Of a stretch of DNA of 21,511 bases, positions 1 through 7,354 are shown piece after piece; the first letter of the stretch is position 1; each line of letters begins with the position of its first letter. Source of the DNA: Anaerolineae bacterium (GTDB lineage Bacteria > Chloroflexota > Anaerolineae > SpSt-600); the NCBI GenBank assembly GCA_028275425.1, contig JAPWUT010000006.1:1-21511 (forward strand), written 5' to 3'. The position numbers and the translations under genes are program-made. The notes beneath the pieces were generated by a model that was given only the letters and a program-made list of their open reading frames with translations, was not told the origin of the DNA and ran no database searches.

Positions 1-909
1 TTGGCCTCCTGCAAAGGAGCCCATACTCCTTCCGGCCTCTCCGGAACAATTACCGTGGACGGCTCCAGCACTGTCTACCTCATAACCGAAGCTATGGCCG
101 AAGAATTCCAGAAGCTTAACCCCAATGTCCGCATCACCGTGGGGATATCAGGAACTGGCGGCGGTTTCCGGAAGTTCTGTTCGGGGGAGATTGACATTGT
201 GGATGCCTCCAGGCCCATAAAGCCACCCGAAGTGGAGGCTTGCCGTAAGAACGGTATAGAGTTTATTGAACTTAAGGTCGCCTTTGACGGGCTGGCCGTA
301 GTGGTCAACCCCCAGAACGATTGGGTGGATTACCTGACTGTGGAGGAATTGAAGCGGATGTGGGAACCTCAGGCTCAACAGAAAGTGACCCGCTGGAGCC
401 AGGTCCGCCAAGGCTGGCCCGATAAGGAGCTGCACCTTTATGGCCCAGGAGTTGATTCCGGCACATACGATTTCTTCACCGAAGTGATTGTCGGTAAGAG
501 CGGAAGCAGTCGTGGGGACTTCCAAGCCAGCGAGGACGATAACGTCTTGGTGCAAGGAGTAGCTTCTGACCCGCTCGCCCTTGGCTACTTCGGCTTGGCT
601 TACTACAAGGAGAATGCCGATAAGCTCAAGCTTGTCCCCATAGACGCCGGGGAAGGCCCGGTCCTCCCTTCCTATGAAACCATCATCAAAGGGATTTACA
701 AGCCCCTCTCACGCCCCCTCTTCATCTACGTGAAAAAATCTTCCGCTGAGCGTCCAGAAGTCAAAGCTTTCGTTGAATTTTACCTAAACCCCCAAAATGC
801 CCAGAAACTGGTTAAAGAAGTGGGGTACATCCATCTGCCAGAAGAGGAGCTGAGAAAATCCTTGGAGCGCTTCAGGAGCCGGACGGTCGGTTCCGAATAC
901 ACTCACTAA
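1..909 (+). CDS. pstS: Phosphate ABC transporter substrate-binding lipoprotein PstS (5' partial)
   Basis: Periplasmic or surface phosphate-binding protein that delivers phosphate to the PstCA permease. The reading frame runs off the left edge. Its first visible codons read L-A-S-C, a lipobox, so position 1 (TTG) is a leucine at the end of a lipoprotein signal peptide, not a start, and Cys4 is the expected lipidated residue. Family motifs are visible: DGSSTV near residue 20, SGTGGGF near 50, DASRPI near 63 and GVDSGTYDFF near 150, all in the phosphate-coordinating loops of the PBP/PstS fold. The mature part, about 299 residues, is near full length. It stops at TAA 907-909. About 410 bases of repeat separate it from pstC, unusual for a pst operon. 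Family assignment is firm; the promoter and signal peptide lie outside the window. Confidence 0.95.
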   Translation: MASCKGAHTPSGLSGTITVDGSSTVYLITEAMAEEFQKLNPNVRITVGISGTGGGFRKFCSGEIDIVDASRPIKPPEVEACRKNGIEFIELKVAFDGLAVVVNPQNDWVDYLTVEELKRMWEPQAQQKVTRWSQVRQGWPDKELHLYGPGVDSGTYDFFTEVIVGKSGSSRGDFQASEDDNVLVQGVASDPLALGYFGLAYYKENADKLKLVPIDAGEGPVLPSYETIIKGIYKPLSRPLFIYVKKSSAERPEVKAFVEFYLNPQNAQKLVKEVGYIHLPEEELRKSLERFRSRTVGSEYTH

Positions 910-941
910 GGGGGTAAGTTGCGGGGTAAAGCCTACGCTAT

Positions 942-967
942 CTACGCTCCAAAGGAGGAGCGAGTAG
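942..967 (+). other. Short hairpin just after pstS
   Basis: CGCTCC (945-950) pairs with GGAGCG (957-962) across a six-base loop; outer CTA (942-944) and TAG (965-967) can extend it with a bulge. It lies 33 bases after the pstS stop. There is no T-run, so it is not a classical intrinsic terminator. It could stabilise the pstS 3' end or attenuate readthrough into pstC (inference). Confidence 0.4.
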
Positions 968-1290
968 CCAACCCCTGCAACCCCGCCACGAGTGGGACCC
1001 AAAACGCCAGCGAACCCTTAGCTCACGGGGGTGGGCAAAGGGGGTGGAGGGGGCGGAGCCCCCTCCCAGGGGGTTTGGGGGATGTGCCCCCAAGAACCTT
1101 AAGAAGGGGGCGAGCTGCCCCCATTAGCAACCCCGCCCCCGAGTGGGACCCTAAACGCTGGCAAACCCTCAGCTAACGGGGGTGGGAAAATGGGGGGTCC
1201 AGGGGGCGAAGCCCCCATGGTGGGGACTGTCCCCCATAACAAGCCCTGGGGAGATGGCTTTGTCGGCTTACGTTGCTTCGCAATGACAGG
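968..1290 (+). repeat. Structured repeat array, left copy, between pstS and pstC
   Basis: G-rich, hairpin-dense DNA filling the pstS-pstC gap. Two related units are visible: the marker ACGGGGGTGG recurs at 1025 and 1176, a period of 151. Each unit carries GAGTGGGACCC, AACGC(C/T)(A/G)GC, the G-rich marker and several perfect short hairpins. These include a 9-bp stem with a GGA loop (1046-1066), TTGGGGG/CCCCCAA (1075-1093), GGGGGC/GCCCCC around 1107-1123 and around 1202-1216, and GGGGAC/GTCCCC near 1223. It ends with a module at about 1243-1290 reading GGGGAGATGG...TTGCTTCGCAATGACAGG. The whole stretch is inverted and largely repeated at 5413-5719. No gene is apparent in it. Confidence 0.85.
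1008..1092 (+). repeat. 85-base perfect inverted repeat, left arm
   Basis: Base-by-base comparison shows that 1008-1092 is the exact reverse complement of 5601-5685. It is the core of the larger, imperfect inverted pair. It contains the 9-bp-stem hairpin at 1046-1066 and a run of four G-tracts (1027-1053) that fits a G-quadruplex pattern on the + strand. Confidence 0.9.
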
Positions 1291-1305
1291 TAAAAAAATG
1301 CAGCT

Positions 1306-1321
1306 GAGGATGGGAAAAATG
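1306..1321 (+). promoter_or_regulatory. Ribosome binding site that fixes the pstC start
   Basis: GAGGA at 1306-1310 lies 8 bases before ATG 1319. Earlier in-frame ATGs at 1190, 1217, 1283, 1298 and 1310 either lie inside repeat DNA or have a poorer site, so 1319 is preferred. Confidence 0.7.
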
Positions 1322-2203
1322 AAAGGCCAAAGGATTAAGGAAAAAGCATTGGAAGTAATCTTTGCCCTTTGCGCTTCCCTCTCCATCTTCACCACCATCG
1401 GAGTTATAGCCGTCCTCCTGTTTGAAAGCATCGCCTTCTTCCGAGAAATACCAATTTCCCGCTTCCTGACGGAAACTCAGTGGACCCCCCTATTTGCCGA
1501 GAAGCACTTCGGGATAATAGTCTTAGCCAGCGCAACTTTCCTGACCACGGCCATAGCTATGGCTGTAGCATTGCCCTTCGGCCTCATGGCTGCGGTCTAC
1601 ATGAGCGAGTACGCCTCCGAAAGGGCCCGCCGTATCATCAAACCCTCAATTGAAGTGCTTGCCGGAATCCCTACCGTGGTCTATGGCTACTTCGCCCTCC
1701 TCTTCGTAACCCCGCTCCTAAAGAAACTAATCCCCTCCATCTCCGGCTTCAACGCCCTGAGCGCAGGCATCGTCATGGGGATAATGATTATACCCACCGT
1801 CGCCTCCCTGAGCGAAGACGCCCTCTACGCCGTCCCTCGCTCCCTCCGGGAAGGAGCCTATGCCCTTGGAGCCTCCACCCGCCAAGTGGTGACAGGGATA
1901 GTGATTCCAGCCGCCTCTTCCGGGATATTGGCCTCCTTCATCCTGGGGGTTGCCAGGGCTTTAGGGGAGACAATGATTGTAGCCATAGCTGCAGGCCAAA
2001 CCCCAAGGCTAACCCTAAACCCCCTCGTCCCTGTAGAAACCATGACTGCTTACATCGTCCAAGTCAGCCTGGGCGATGTCCCAACCGGCTCGCCGGAGTT
2101 CCGGACCATCTTCGCTGTAGGGCTGACCCTGTTCATAATGAACTTGGCTTTTGACCTACTTAGCTATCACCTTGCCCGCCGACAGAGGAGGTACAGACTA
2201 TGA
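1319..2203 (+). CDS. pstC: Phosphate ABC transporter permease PstC
   Basis: One of the two inner-membrane subunits of the PstSCAB phosphate importer. From ATG 1319 it encodes 294 residues, the usual PstC length, with about six membrane segments: the first near residues 13-37, then 65-93, and the rest through to about 280. The EAA loop that contacts the PstB ATPase is clear around residues 178-198 (EGAYALGAST, then VIPAASSGIL), followed by ARALGETM. The frame stays open upstream to 1190, but that would add 43 residues translated from the repeat array and lacking any PstC character. It overlaps pstA by four bases (ATGA, 2200-2203), implying translational coupling. Unusual feature: a repeat array rather than a short spacer separates it from pstS. 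Confidence 0.95.
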   Translation: MKGQRIKEKALEVIFALCASLSIFTTIGVIAVLLFESIAFFREIPISRFLTETQWTPLFAEKHFGIIVLASATFLTTAIAMAVALPFGLMAAVYMSEYASERARRIIKPSIEVLAGIPTVVYGYFALLFVTPLLKKLIPSISGFNALSAGIVMGIMIIPTVASLSEDALYAVPRSLREGAYALGASTRQVVTGIVIPAASSGILASFILGVARALGETMIVAIAAGQTPRLTLNPLVPVETMTAYIVQVSLGDVPTGSPEFRTIFAVGLTLFIMNLAFDLLSYHLARRQRRYRL

Positions 2204-3063
2204 AAGGCAAATGGCTTGACGAAACCTTTAGGGCTTTCGCCTTCTTCTCCACCTTGATAGGCATACTTGTCCTCTGCCTGCTCCTTGCCGATGTCCTCAA
2301 AGATGGGCTACCTCGCCTAAGCTGGAAATTCATAACCAGCTTCCCTTCCCGCCGAGCTGAGGAAGCGGGGATACTTCCCGCCCTCGTCGGCTCGGCAATG
2401 CTTCTGGTCCTGACAGCGCTCTTCGCCTTCCCCGTAGGGGTGGCAGCAGGAATCTACCTTGAAGAATACGCCCCCGATAACCCATTCACCCGCTTCATTG
2501 AGCTGAACATAGCGAACTTGGCCGGCGTTCCATCCATAATCTATGGCCTTTTGGGGCTGGAAATTTTCGTCAGAGCTATGCGGGGGATAACAGGCGGCAG
2601 GAGCATCCTATCCGGAGCTCTGACCATGGCCCTCTTGGTCCTGCCGGTCATAATCGTCTCCTCAAGGGAGGCTATACGTGCTGTCCCCAAGAGCATAAGG
2701 GAAGCGGGCTATGCCCTGGGGGCAACAAAATGGCAAGTGGTAAGGGACCAAGTCCTCCCGGTAGCGATGCCCGGAATCCTTACCGGGACAATCTTGGCCC
2801 TCTCCAGGGCTATAGGAGAGAGTGCTCCCCTCATAACTATCGGAGCATTGACCTTCATAGCTTTCCTTCCGCCTTTATCCCTCAAAGCCCTCCAAAGCCC
2901 TTTCACTGTCCTACCAATCCAAATCTTCAACTGGGTATCAAGGCCTCAGGAAGCCTTTCAGGCCAACGCTGCTGCGGCCATAATCGTCCTTCTCCTCCTG
3001 CTTCTATCCATGAATGCCGCCGCAATTTACCTGCGCAACCGGTTCCAACAAAGGCTTGAATAG
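2200..3063 (+). CDS. pstA: Phosphate ABC transporter permease PstA
   Basis: Second inner-membrane subunit of the phosphate importer, 287 residues, normal for PstA. It has a membrane segment near residues 12-32, a cluster from about 60 to 155, and a C-terminal segment near 260-280. The EAA signature lies at about 168-188 (REAGYALGATKWQVV, then LPVAMPG), followed by LSRAIGESAP, typical of PstA. The start ATG 2200 overlaps the pstC stop, and GAGGAGGT at 2185-2192 is a strong ribosome binding site 7 bases ahead. The pstB gene follows 9 bases after its stop. The assignment as PstA rather than a second PstC follows gene order and the RAIGES motif. Confidence 0.95.
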   Translation: MKGKWLDETFRAFAFFSTLIGILVLCLLLADVLKDGLPRLSWKFITSFPSRRAEEAGILPALVGSAMLLVLTALFAFPVGVAAGIYLEEYAPDNPFTRFIELNIANLAGVPSIIYGLLGLEIFVRAMRGITGGRSILSGALTMALLVLPVIIVSSREAIRAVPKSIREAGYALGATKWQVVRDQVLPVAMPGILTGTILALSRAIGESAPLITIGALTFIAFLPPLSLKALQSPFTVLPIQIFNWVSRPQEAFQANAAAAIIVLLLLLLSMNAAAIYLRNRFQQRLE

Positions 3064-3072
3064 GAGGTAAAT

Positions 3073-3885
3073 ATGTTCCGGAATCAAACTTTGCCCCCAG
3101 TTGACCCACTTCCAGAAGCCTATGAGCCCATCGTAAAAATCAGGAACTTAAGCGTGTGGTACGGGGAAAGGCAAATATTGGGTGATATAAACCTGGACAT
3201 ACCCCGAAACCGAATCACGGCCATAATGGGGCCATCGGGCTGCGGGAAGAGCACGTTAATTCGCTGCCTGAACCGAATGAACGACCTTATCCCCGGAGCA
3301 AGGATTGAAGGGCAGGTTCTCTTCAACGACCAGAACATCTATGCCCCCGAAGTGGACGTGACCGAGCTTCGCCGGCGCATAGGCATGGTCTTCCAGAAGC
3401 CCAACCCCTTCCCGAAGAGCATCTATGAAAACGTGGCTTGGGGTTTACGCATCCGGGGGTTCAAAGGGAACTTGGATGAAGTGGTGGAAAGGGCTTTGAT
3501 GCAAGCTGCTCTCTGGGATGAAGTGAAAGACAAACTCCACACCAGTGCCTTGAACCTATCCGGAGGGCAGCAACAGCGGCTCTGCATAGCCAGAGCGCTG
3601 GCCGTAGACCCAGAAGTGCTCCTTTTGGATGAGCCGGCCTCGGCTTTGGACCCCATCGCTACTTTGAAAATAGAGGAGCTTTTGAGGGAGATTTCCGAAA
3701 ACTACACCATCGTAATAGTTACCCACAACATCCAGCAGGCAGCCAGAATATCCCATTACACCGCCTTCATAATGTGGGACGAGAACCGAATCGGCCGGCT
3801 GGTGGAATGGGGCCCTACGCGGGATATTTTCACAAACCCCAAGAACAAGTGCACTGAAGACTACATCACCGGCCGCTTTGGATAA
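3073..3885 (+). CDS. pstB: Phosphate ABC transporter ATP-binding protein PstB
   Basis: Cytoplasmic ATPase that powers phosphate import. All ABC motifs are intact in its 270 residues: Walker A GPSGCGKST (53-61), Q-loop VFQKPNPFP (Gln108), signature LSGGQQQR (162-169), Walker B VLLLDEP (182-188) and H-loop VTHN (His218). The C-terminal segment VEWGPTRDIF, then TEDYITGRFG, is characteristic of PstB and separates it from other ABC ATPases. The N-terminal extension of about 20 residues (TLPPVDPLPEAYEPI) is slightly longer than in many PstB proteins. GGAGG at 3063-3067 sits 5 bases before ATG 3073. It is followed 18 bases later by phoU. Confidence 0.97.
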   Translation: MFRNQTLPPVDPLPEAYEPIVKIRNLSVWYGERQILGDINLDIPRNRITAIMGPSGCGKSTLIRCLNRMNDLIPGARIEGQVLFNDQNIYAPEVDVTELRRRIGMVFQKPNPFPKSIYENVAWGLRIRGFKGNLDEVVERALMQAALWDEVKDKLHTSALNLSGGQQQRLCIARALAVDPEVLLLDEPASALDPIATLKIEELLREISENYTIVIVTHNIQQAARISHYTAFIMWDENRIGRLVEWGPTRDIFTNPKNKCTEDYITGRFG

Positions 3886-3903
3886 ATTGGCTGGAGGTGA
3901 AAG

Positions 3904-4608
3904 ATGCCGAGGGAACTTTTGGATAGCGAAATAGAGCGATTGCAAAACGAGGTTCTAAGCCTGGGAGAAATGGTGGAAAGAAGCATTCTGGAAGCAGTCC
4001 AAAGCCTCAAAACCAGAGATTTTGAGGCCTCCCGCCGGATAATAAGCCAGGACGGGGCTATAAACGAGAAGCGCTTTTCCATTGAGAACGACACTTTAGT
4101 GCTTATCGCTACCCAGCAACCAATGGCAAGCGACCTGCGCCTATTGGCATCCATCCTGGAAATCATATCGGAACTGGAGAGGATTGCCGATTACGCCAAA
4201 GGCATCGCTAAAATCAACCTCCTAATCGGCGAGAAGCCCCTCATAAAACCATTGATTGACATACCCCGCATGGCCCAGAAAGCAGCAGACATGCTCCACC
4301 GAGCCCTGGAGGCTTTTGTCCGCAAAGACGTAGAGACGGCAAGGGCTATCCCGAAAGAAGACGATGAAATGGATGCCCTCTACGACCAAGTTTATCGCGA
4401 GCTAATGACCTACGTTATCGCCAACCCGGCCAACATTGAGCAAGCCAATTACCTCCTCTGGGCCGCCCACAACTTGGAAAGGACGGCCGACAGGGTCACC
4501 AACATATGTGAAAGGGTGATTTTCACTGTAACCGGCGAAATGCGGGAGCTTGATGTAAGTGAGGACATAAGGGAACGCTGGGCTCGCCAAGCTGGGGAAA
4601 AACCATGA
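3904..4608 (+). CDS. phoU: Phosphate-specific transport accessory protein PhoU
   Basis: Cytoplasmic helical-bundle protein that links Pst transport activity to the Pho two-component system and lowers phosphate uptake and signalling when phosphate is plentiful (family knowledge). It has 234 residues, the usual length, as two tandem three-helix repeats. Each repeat carries its metal-binding signature: ELERIADYAKGI (Glu92, Asp96) and NLERTADRVTNICE (Glu192, Asp196). The start ATG 3904 follows GGAGG at 3893-3897. The stop overlaps the next gene by four bases (ATGA, 4605-4608). The response regulator and kinase at 5999-8035 are its plausible signalling partners. Confidence 0.95.
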   Translation: MPRELLDSEIERLQNEVLSLGEMVERSILEAVQSLKTRDFEASRRIISQDGAINEKRFSIENDTLVLIATQQPMASDLRLLASILEIISELERIADYAKGIAKINLLIGEKPLIKPLIDIPRMAQKAADMLHRALEAFVRKDVETARAIPKEDDEMDALYDQVYRELMTYVIANPANIEQANYLLWAAHNLERTADRVTNICERVIFTVTGEMRELDVSEDIRERWARQAGEKP

Positions 4609-5399
4609 ACGAGGGCCTCGGATTAGTCTACGAGCGCTTCGTCCTGAACGATTACCTATTGGCCTTGCTCCAGCGTTACCCAATCCGCACTGTCCTTGAG
4701 GCTCCCGCCTATGGGATGGCTGGCATAACCGGGATAAATAGCTTGGAATTAGCCCGGGCTGGATGCTCCGTTACAGTGGTAGACGAGGACGAGGGCCGCA
4801 TCCGAGAGGCCAGGGAGATTTGGCGCAGGCTGAACCTCCAAGCTAACTGGGTGTGCTGTCCGGGCATGAAAGTTCTGCCTTTTCCGGACAGGGCCTTTGA
4901 CCTTGCCTGGGAATGGGCTGGCCTCTGGTACCTTGAAGATGCCGAAAGCCTCTTGCGGGAGTTAGCCAGGGTCTCACGCCAGCTCCTTTTCCTGGCCATG
5001 CCCAACCCCCTGCAGCCTGGCTACATCCTGAGGAAGCACTTCCTTGAGCCGGAATTCTTCGGAAAAGTTGACGAGAGTTGGGCTAACATGAAGAGGGTAA
5101 AGGAAGTGGTGGAAAGCGAAGGTTTCAAGCCGGTGGAGGAGGCCTTCCTGGATACTCCTCCTTGGCCCGACACTGTAATGCCAGCAGCGAAACTTCTGGA
5201 AAAGCTGGGGATAAAATCGCGCCGGCTCAGGGAGCGATTTTCCGGGGCTTCATGGAACTGGAACATTGTGGATTATTATGCGGGTAGGGACCCGAACCTG
5301 CGGGAGAGGGTTATGCGTTACGCCTTTCTGGAGAAAAGCCTGCCCCGCTTCTTAAAGGCCTTCTGGTCCCACCACCGCTTTGTTCTCTTTCACCGCTAA
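4605..5399 (+). CDS. Class I SAM-dependent methyltransferase-like protein of unknown substrate
   Basis: A 264-residue protein with a Rossmann-type methyltransferase pattern. The first strand and loop are TVLEAPAYGMAGITG (29-43), the acidic end of strand 2 is VTVVDEDEGR (Asp60), and the strand 4 region is LPFPDRAFDL followed by EWAGLWYLED (91-112). A C-terminal lobe of about 90 residues is rich in aromatics (WNWNIVDYY, FWSHHRF). The canonical GxGxG of motif I is replaced by APAYGMAG, so SAM binding is likely but not certain. Start ATG 4605 overlaps the phoU stop, with only a weak ribosome binding site, so it is translationally coupled to phoU. I do not recognise the exact family or substrate. 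Membership of a pst operon suggests a role in phosphate starvation, perhaps lipid or small-molecule modification (inference). Confidence 0.8.
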   Translation: MNEGLGLVYERFVLNDYLLALLQRYPIRTVLEAPAYGMAGITGINSLELARAGCSVTVVDEDEGRIREAREIWRRLNLQANWVCCPGMKVLPFPDRAFDLAWEWAGLWYLEDAESLLRELARVSRQLLFLAMPNPLQPGYILRKHFLEPEFFGKVDESWANMKRVKEVVESEGFKPVEEAFLDTPPWPDTVMPAAKLLEKLGIKSRRLRERFSGASWNWNIVDYYAGRDPNLRERVMRYAFLEKSLPRFLKAFWSHHRFVLFHR

Positions 5400-5412
5400 G
5401 GGACTGTGCATC

Positions 5413-5930
5413 ATTGCGAGGCGGCGTAAGCCGCCGAAGCCATCTCCCCGGTGCCTGTTATGGGGACAGTCCCCGCCATGGGGCTTCGCCCCCCTGGACC
5501 CCCCGTTTGCCCACCCCCGTTAGCTGAGGGTTTGCCAGCGTTTTGGGTCCCACTCGTGGCGGGATTGCTAATGAGGGCAACTCGCCCCCTCGTTTTATTC
5601 TGGGGGCACATCCCCCAAACCCCCTGGGAGGGGGCTCCGCCCCCTCCACCCCCTTTGCCCACCCCCGTGAGCTAAGGGTTCGCTGACGCTTTGGGTCCCA
5701 CTCGTGGGCAGGTTGCTAAGGAGGGCAACTCGCCCCCTCTTTTGAATTTATGGGGGGACACCCCCCACAGCCCCCCGCCAGGGGGGCTTCGCCCCCCTGG
5801 ACCCCCCGTTTGCCCACCCCCGTAGGCTTAGGGTTTGCCGGCGTTTTGCCCCTCTCCGAGGCGGAAAGGGTAGACCCCCGCCAAATTTTCCCCCTTCCCT
5901 CGCAGGGAAGGGGGTCAGGGGGTTAGGTCT
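5413..5930 (-). repeat. Structured repeat array, right copy, between convergent genes
   Basis: Same family as 968-1290 but inverted (G-rich on the - strand) and longer. The marker CCACCCCCGT recurs at 5511, 5659 and 5814, giving periods of 148 and 155 bases. It begins with a GGCGGC-GTAA-GCCGCC hairpin (5420-5435) in a CATTGCGAG...GAAGCCATCTCCCC module. It continues through two full units and a third, divergent one, and ends in an 11-bp stem CCCCCTTCCCT/AGGGAAGGGGG with a CGC loop (5890-5914), then TCAGGGGGTTAGGTC. It fills most of the 600 bases between the methyltransferase and the kinase gene. Periods are not multiples of three and frames are not preserved, so it is non-coding. It lies 3' of the kinase gene. 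Confidence 0.85.
5601..5685 (-). repeat. 85-base perfect inverted repeat, right arm
   Basis: Exact reverse complement of 1008-1092. It includes the 9-bp stem hairpin at 5627-5647. With its partner it encloses pstC, pstA, pstB, phoU and the methyltransferase gene. Confidence 0.9.
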
Positions 5931-5960
5931 TGGGGCGAAGCGGCGCCTCGCTCTTTTCAG

Positions 5961-5987
5961 GGGTTGCTTCGCTCGCAATGACAGGGG
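5961..5987 (-). repeat. Short dispersed repeat module TTGCTTCGCTCGCAATGACAG
   Basis: GGTTGCTTCGC followed by TCGCAATGACAGGGG. It shares TTGCTTCGC and GCAATGACAGG with the end of the left array (1273-1290), and its complement resembles the CATTGCGAGG start of the right array at 5413. It lies 12 bases beyond the kinase stop codon. Similar CATTGCGAG-type repeats occur in many bacterial genomes. Confidence 0.6.
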
Positions 5988-5998
5988 TAACCTGCGGT

Positions 5999-7354
5999 TC
6001 AAAGCCTAATTGTAAACGTAGTTCCTTTGCCCACTGTGCTCTGGACTTCTATGGTGCCTCCGTGGGCTTCCACAAGCTCCTTGGCTATGCTCAAACCCAG
6101 ACCAGAGCCACCCGTAGCACGGGAACGCGATGGCTCCTTGCGCCAGAAGCGGTCAAAAATGTGGGGCAAATCCTCCGGCGGTATGCCCGGCCCCGTGTCG
6201 CTAATGGCTACTTCTACCTTTGAATCCACTTTCCTCGCCCTGATGGTCACTACCCCACCTTCAGGGGTAAAGTTGAAGGCATTGGATAGAATGTTATGAA
6301 TCACCTGGCCAATGCGCTGCCTGTCGGCGTAAATGGGCAAATGTTCCTCAATAAAACACTGCAAGGTGAGGCCTTTCTCGTTGGCCACGGCTTCGGCCAT
6401 CTCTAAAATCTCTTTGATAAGCTCCGTGAGGTCAAACTGCGTCTTTTCCAAAGGAAGCTTGCCCGCCTCAGCCAAGGAGATGGTGCGCAAGTCTTCCACC
6501 AAACGCTGAAGGAGCAAGGTCTCGTTGTAGACAGGGGTGAGGTGTTCCGAATCCAACGGGTATAAGCCATCCAGTAGCGCTTCCAAATGCCCCCGCATCA
6601 CGCTTAGAGGGGTCCGAAGTTCGTGGGCAATATCGGCCAAGAGCTGGCGGCGCTTCTCTTCCTGCTGCTGGAGGGCTTCGGCCATTTCGTTGAAAGAGCG
6701 AGCAAGCTCAGCGACCTCATCTTCCCCACGGATTTGAACCCGCTTTCCGAGGTTGCCCGAAGCTATCTCTGCCGCAGCCTGGCGCAGTTCCCTAAGAGGA
6801 TGCGTTATCTGATAAGCCATAATGGCTCCGATTACCACTGCCAGAAGGCATCCCCCCAAAATTACCAGGAAAAGGGAACGCCTCACGTTAGCCAGGAACG
6901 ATTCCTCCACTTGCCCCCAGACTATCTGCCTCCCCCAGGCCACTAAGACTGTGCCCACTAAGTCGTTGCCAACTACTATCGGAGCCCCTAAGGAAAGCTC
7001 GGCCGGAGAAAGCCTCTTCCCCTTCATTTCCCCGGCCGAATCGGCTACTATTACCCCTTTCTCATCAGCAACGATTATCCGGGTCTGGCGCATTATTATT
7101 CCAAAGCCTCTCCTCCAAGCCCTCGGGGCCAGAAGGCTATTTATGAAGCCATCTATGCCCTCCCACCCACCGTTGAGGGAGTAATATTCGGCCAGGATGG
7201 GGGCCAGAAGCTCGGCCTCAGCCCTGTAAGTGGTGAGAAGGTAGGCCCTGAAGCCGCCCTTTACTGCACTGTTGATGAGGATGGCCATGAATAGAGCGAC
7301 AAAAATCGCAAGCACTAAAAAGCTCAGGGTAAGCTTAAGCCACAAGCTGCGCAT
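5999..7354 (-). CDS. Sensor histidine kinase, BaeS-like architecture, candidate Pho sensor
   Basis: Membrane sensor kinase of 451 residues. Domains in order: membrane segment 8-28, extracytoplasmic sensor 30-158, second membrane segment about 160-182, HAMP about 183-235, HisKA with the phospho-acceptor His244 in DIAHELRTPL, and HATPase with N-box (Asn354, Asn358), DTGPG (386-390) and GGSGLGLS (about 415-422). All catalytic motifs are intact. It has no PAS domain, unlike classical PhoR, and the sequence around the histidine resembles BaeS-type kinases, so a phosphate-sensing role rests on the nearby pst-phoU genes. Its ATG (7352-7354) follows the regulator's stop codon with no gap, so the pair is co-translated. 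The 3' end faces the right-hand repeat array. Confidence 0.92.
   Translation of the reverse strand: MRSLWLKLTLSFLVLAIFVALFMAILINSAVKGGFRAYLLTTYRAEAELLAPILAEYYSLNGGWEGIDGFINSLLAPRAWRRGFGIIMRQTRIIVADEKGVIVADSAGEMKGKRLSPAELSLGAPIVVGNDLVGTVLVAWGRQIVWGQVEESFLANVRRSLFLVILGGCLLAVVIGAIMAYQITHPLRELRQAAAEIASGNLGKRVQIRGEDEVAELARSFNEMAEALQQQEEKRRQLLADIAHELRTPLSVMRGHLEALLDGLYPLDSEHLTPVYNETLLLQRLVEDLRTISLAEAGKLPLEKTQFDLTELIKEILEMAEAVANEKGLTLQCFIEEHLPIYADRQRIGQVIHNILSNAFNFTPEGGVVTIRARKVDSKVEVAISDTGPGIPPEDLPHIFDRFWRKEPSRSRATGGSGLGLSIAKELVEAHGGTIEVQSTVGKGTTFTIRL

Noticed and set aside
1..3. TTG at position 1 as the pstS start codon
   Set aside because: The first four codons read as a lipobox (L-A-S-C), so the gene begins upstream of the window.
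919..1176. 85-residue open frame inside the left repeat array
   Set aside because: Translation of repeat DNA; unit periods are not multiples of three, and no ribosome site or conserved protein character is seen. The same applies to the frames at 5411-5675.
1190..1318. Upstream start for pstC at 1190
   Set aside because: The extra 43 residues come from the repeat array; the ribosome site and normal family length support 1319.
5890..5914. 11-bp-stem hairpin as an intrinsic terminator for the kinase or methyltransferase gene
   Set aside because: Neither strand has a T-run immediately after the stem, and the same hairpin module recurs as part of the repeat family. A factor-assisted terminator cannot be excluded.
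968..5930. CRISPR array
   Set aside because: Repeats are long, few, internally structured and contiguous, without regular unique spacers.
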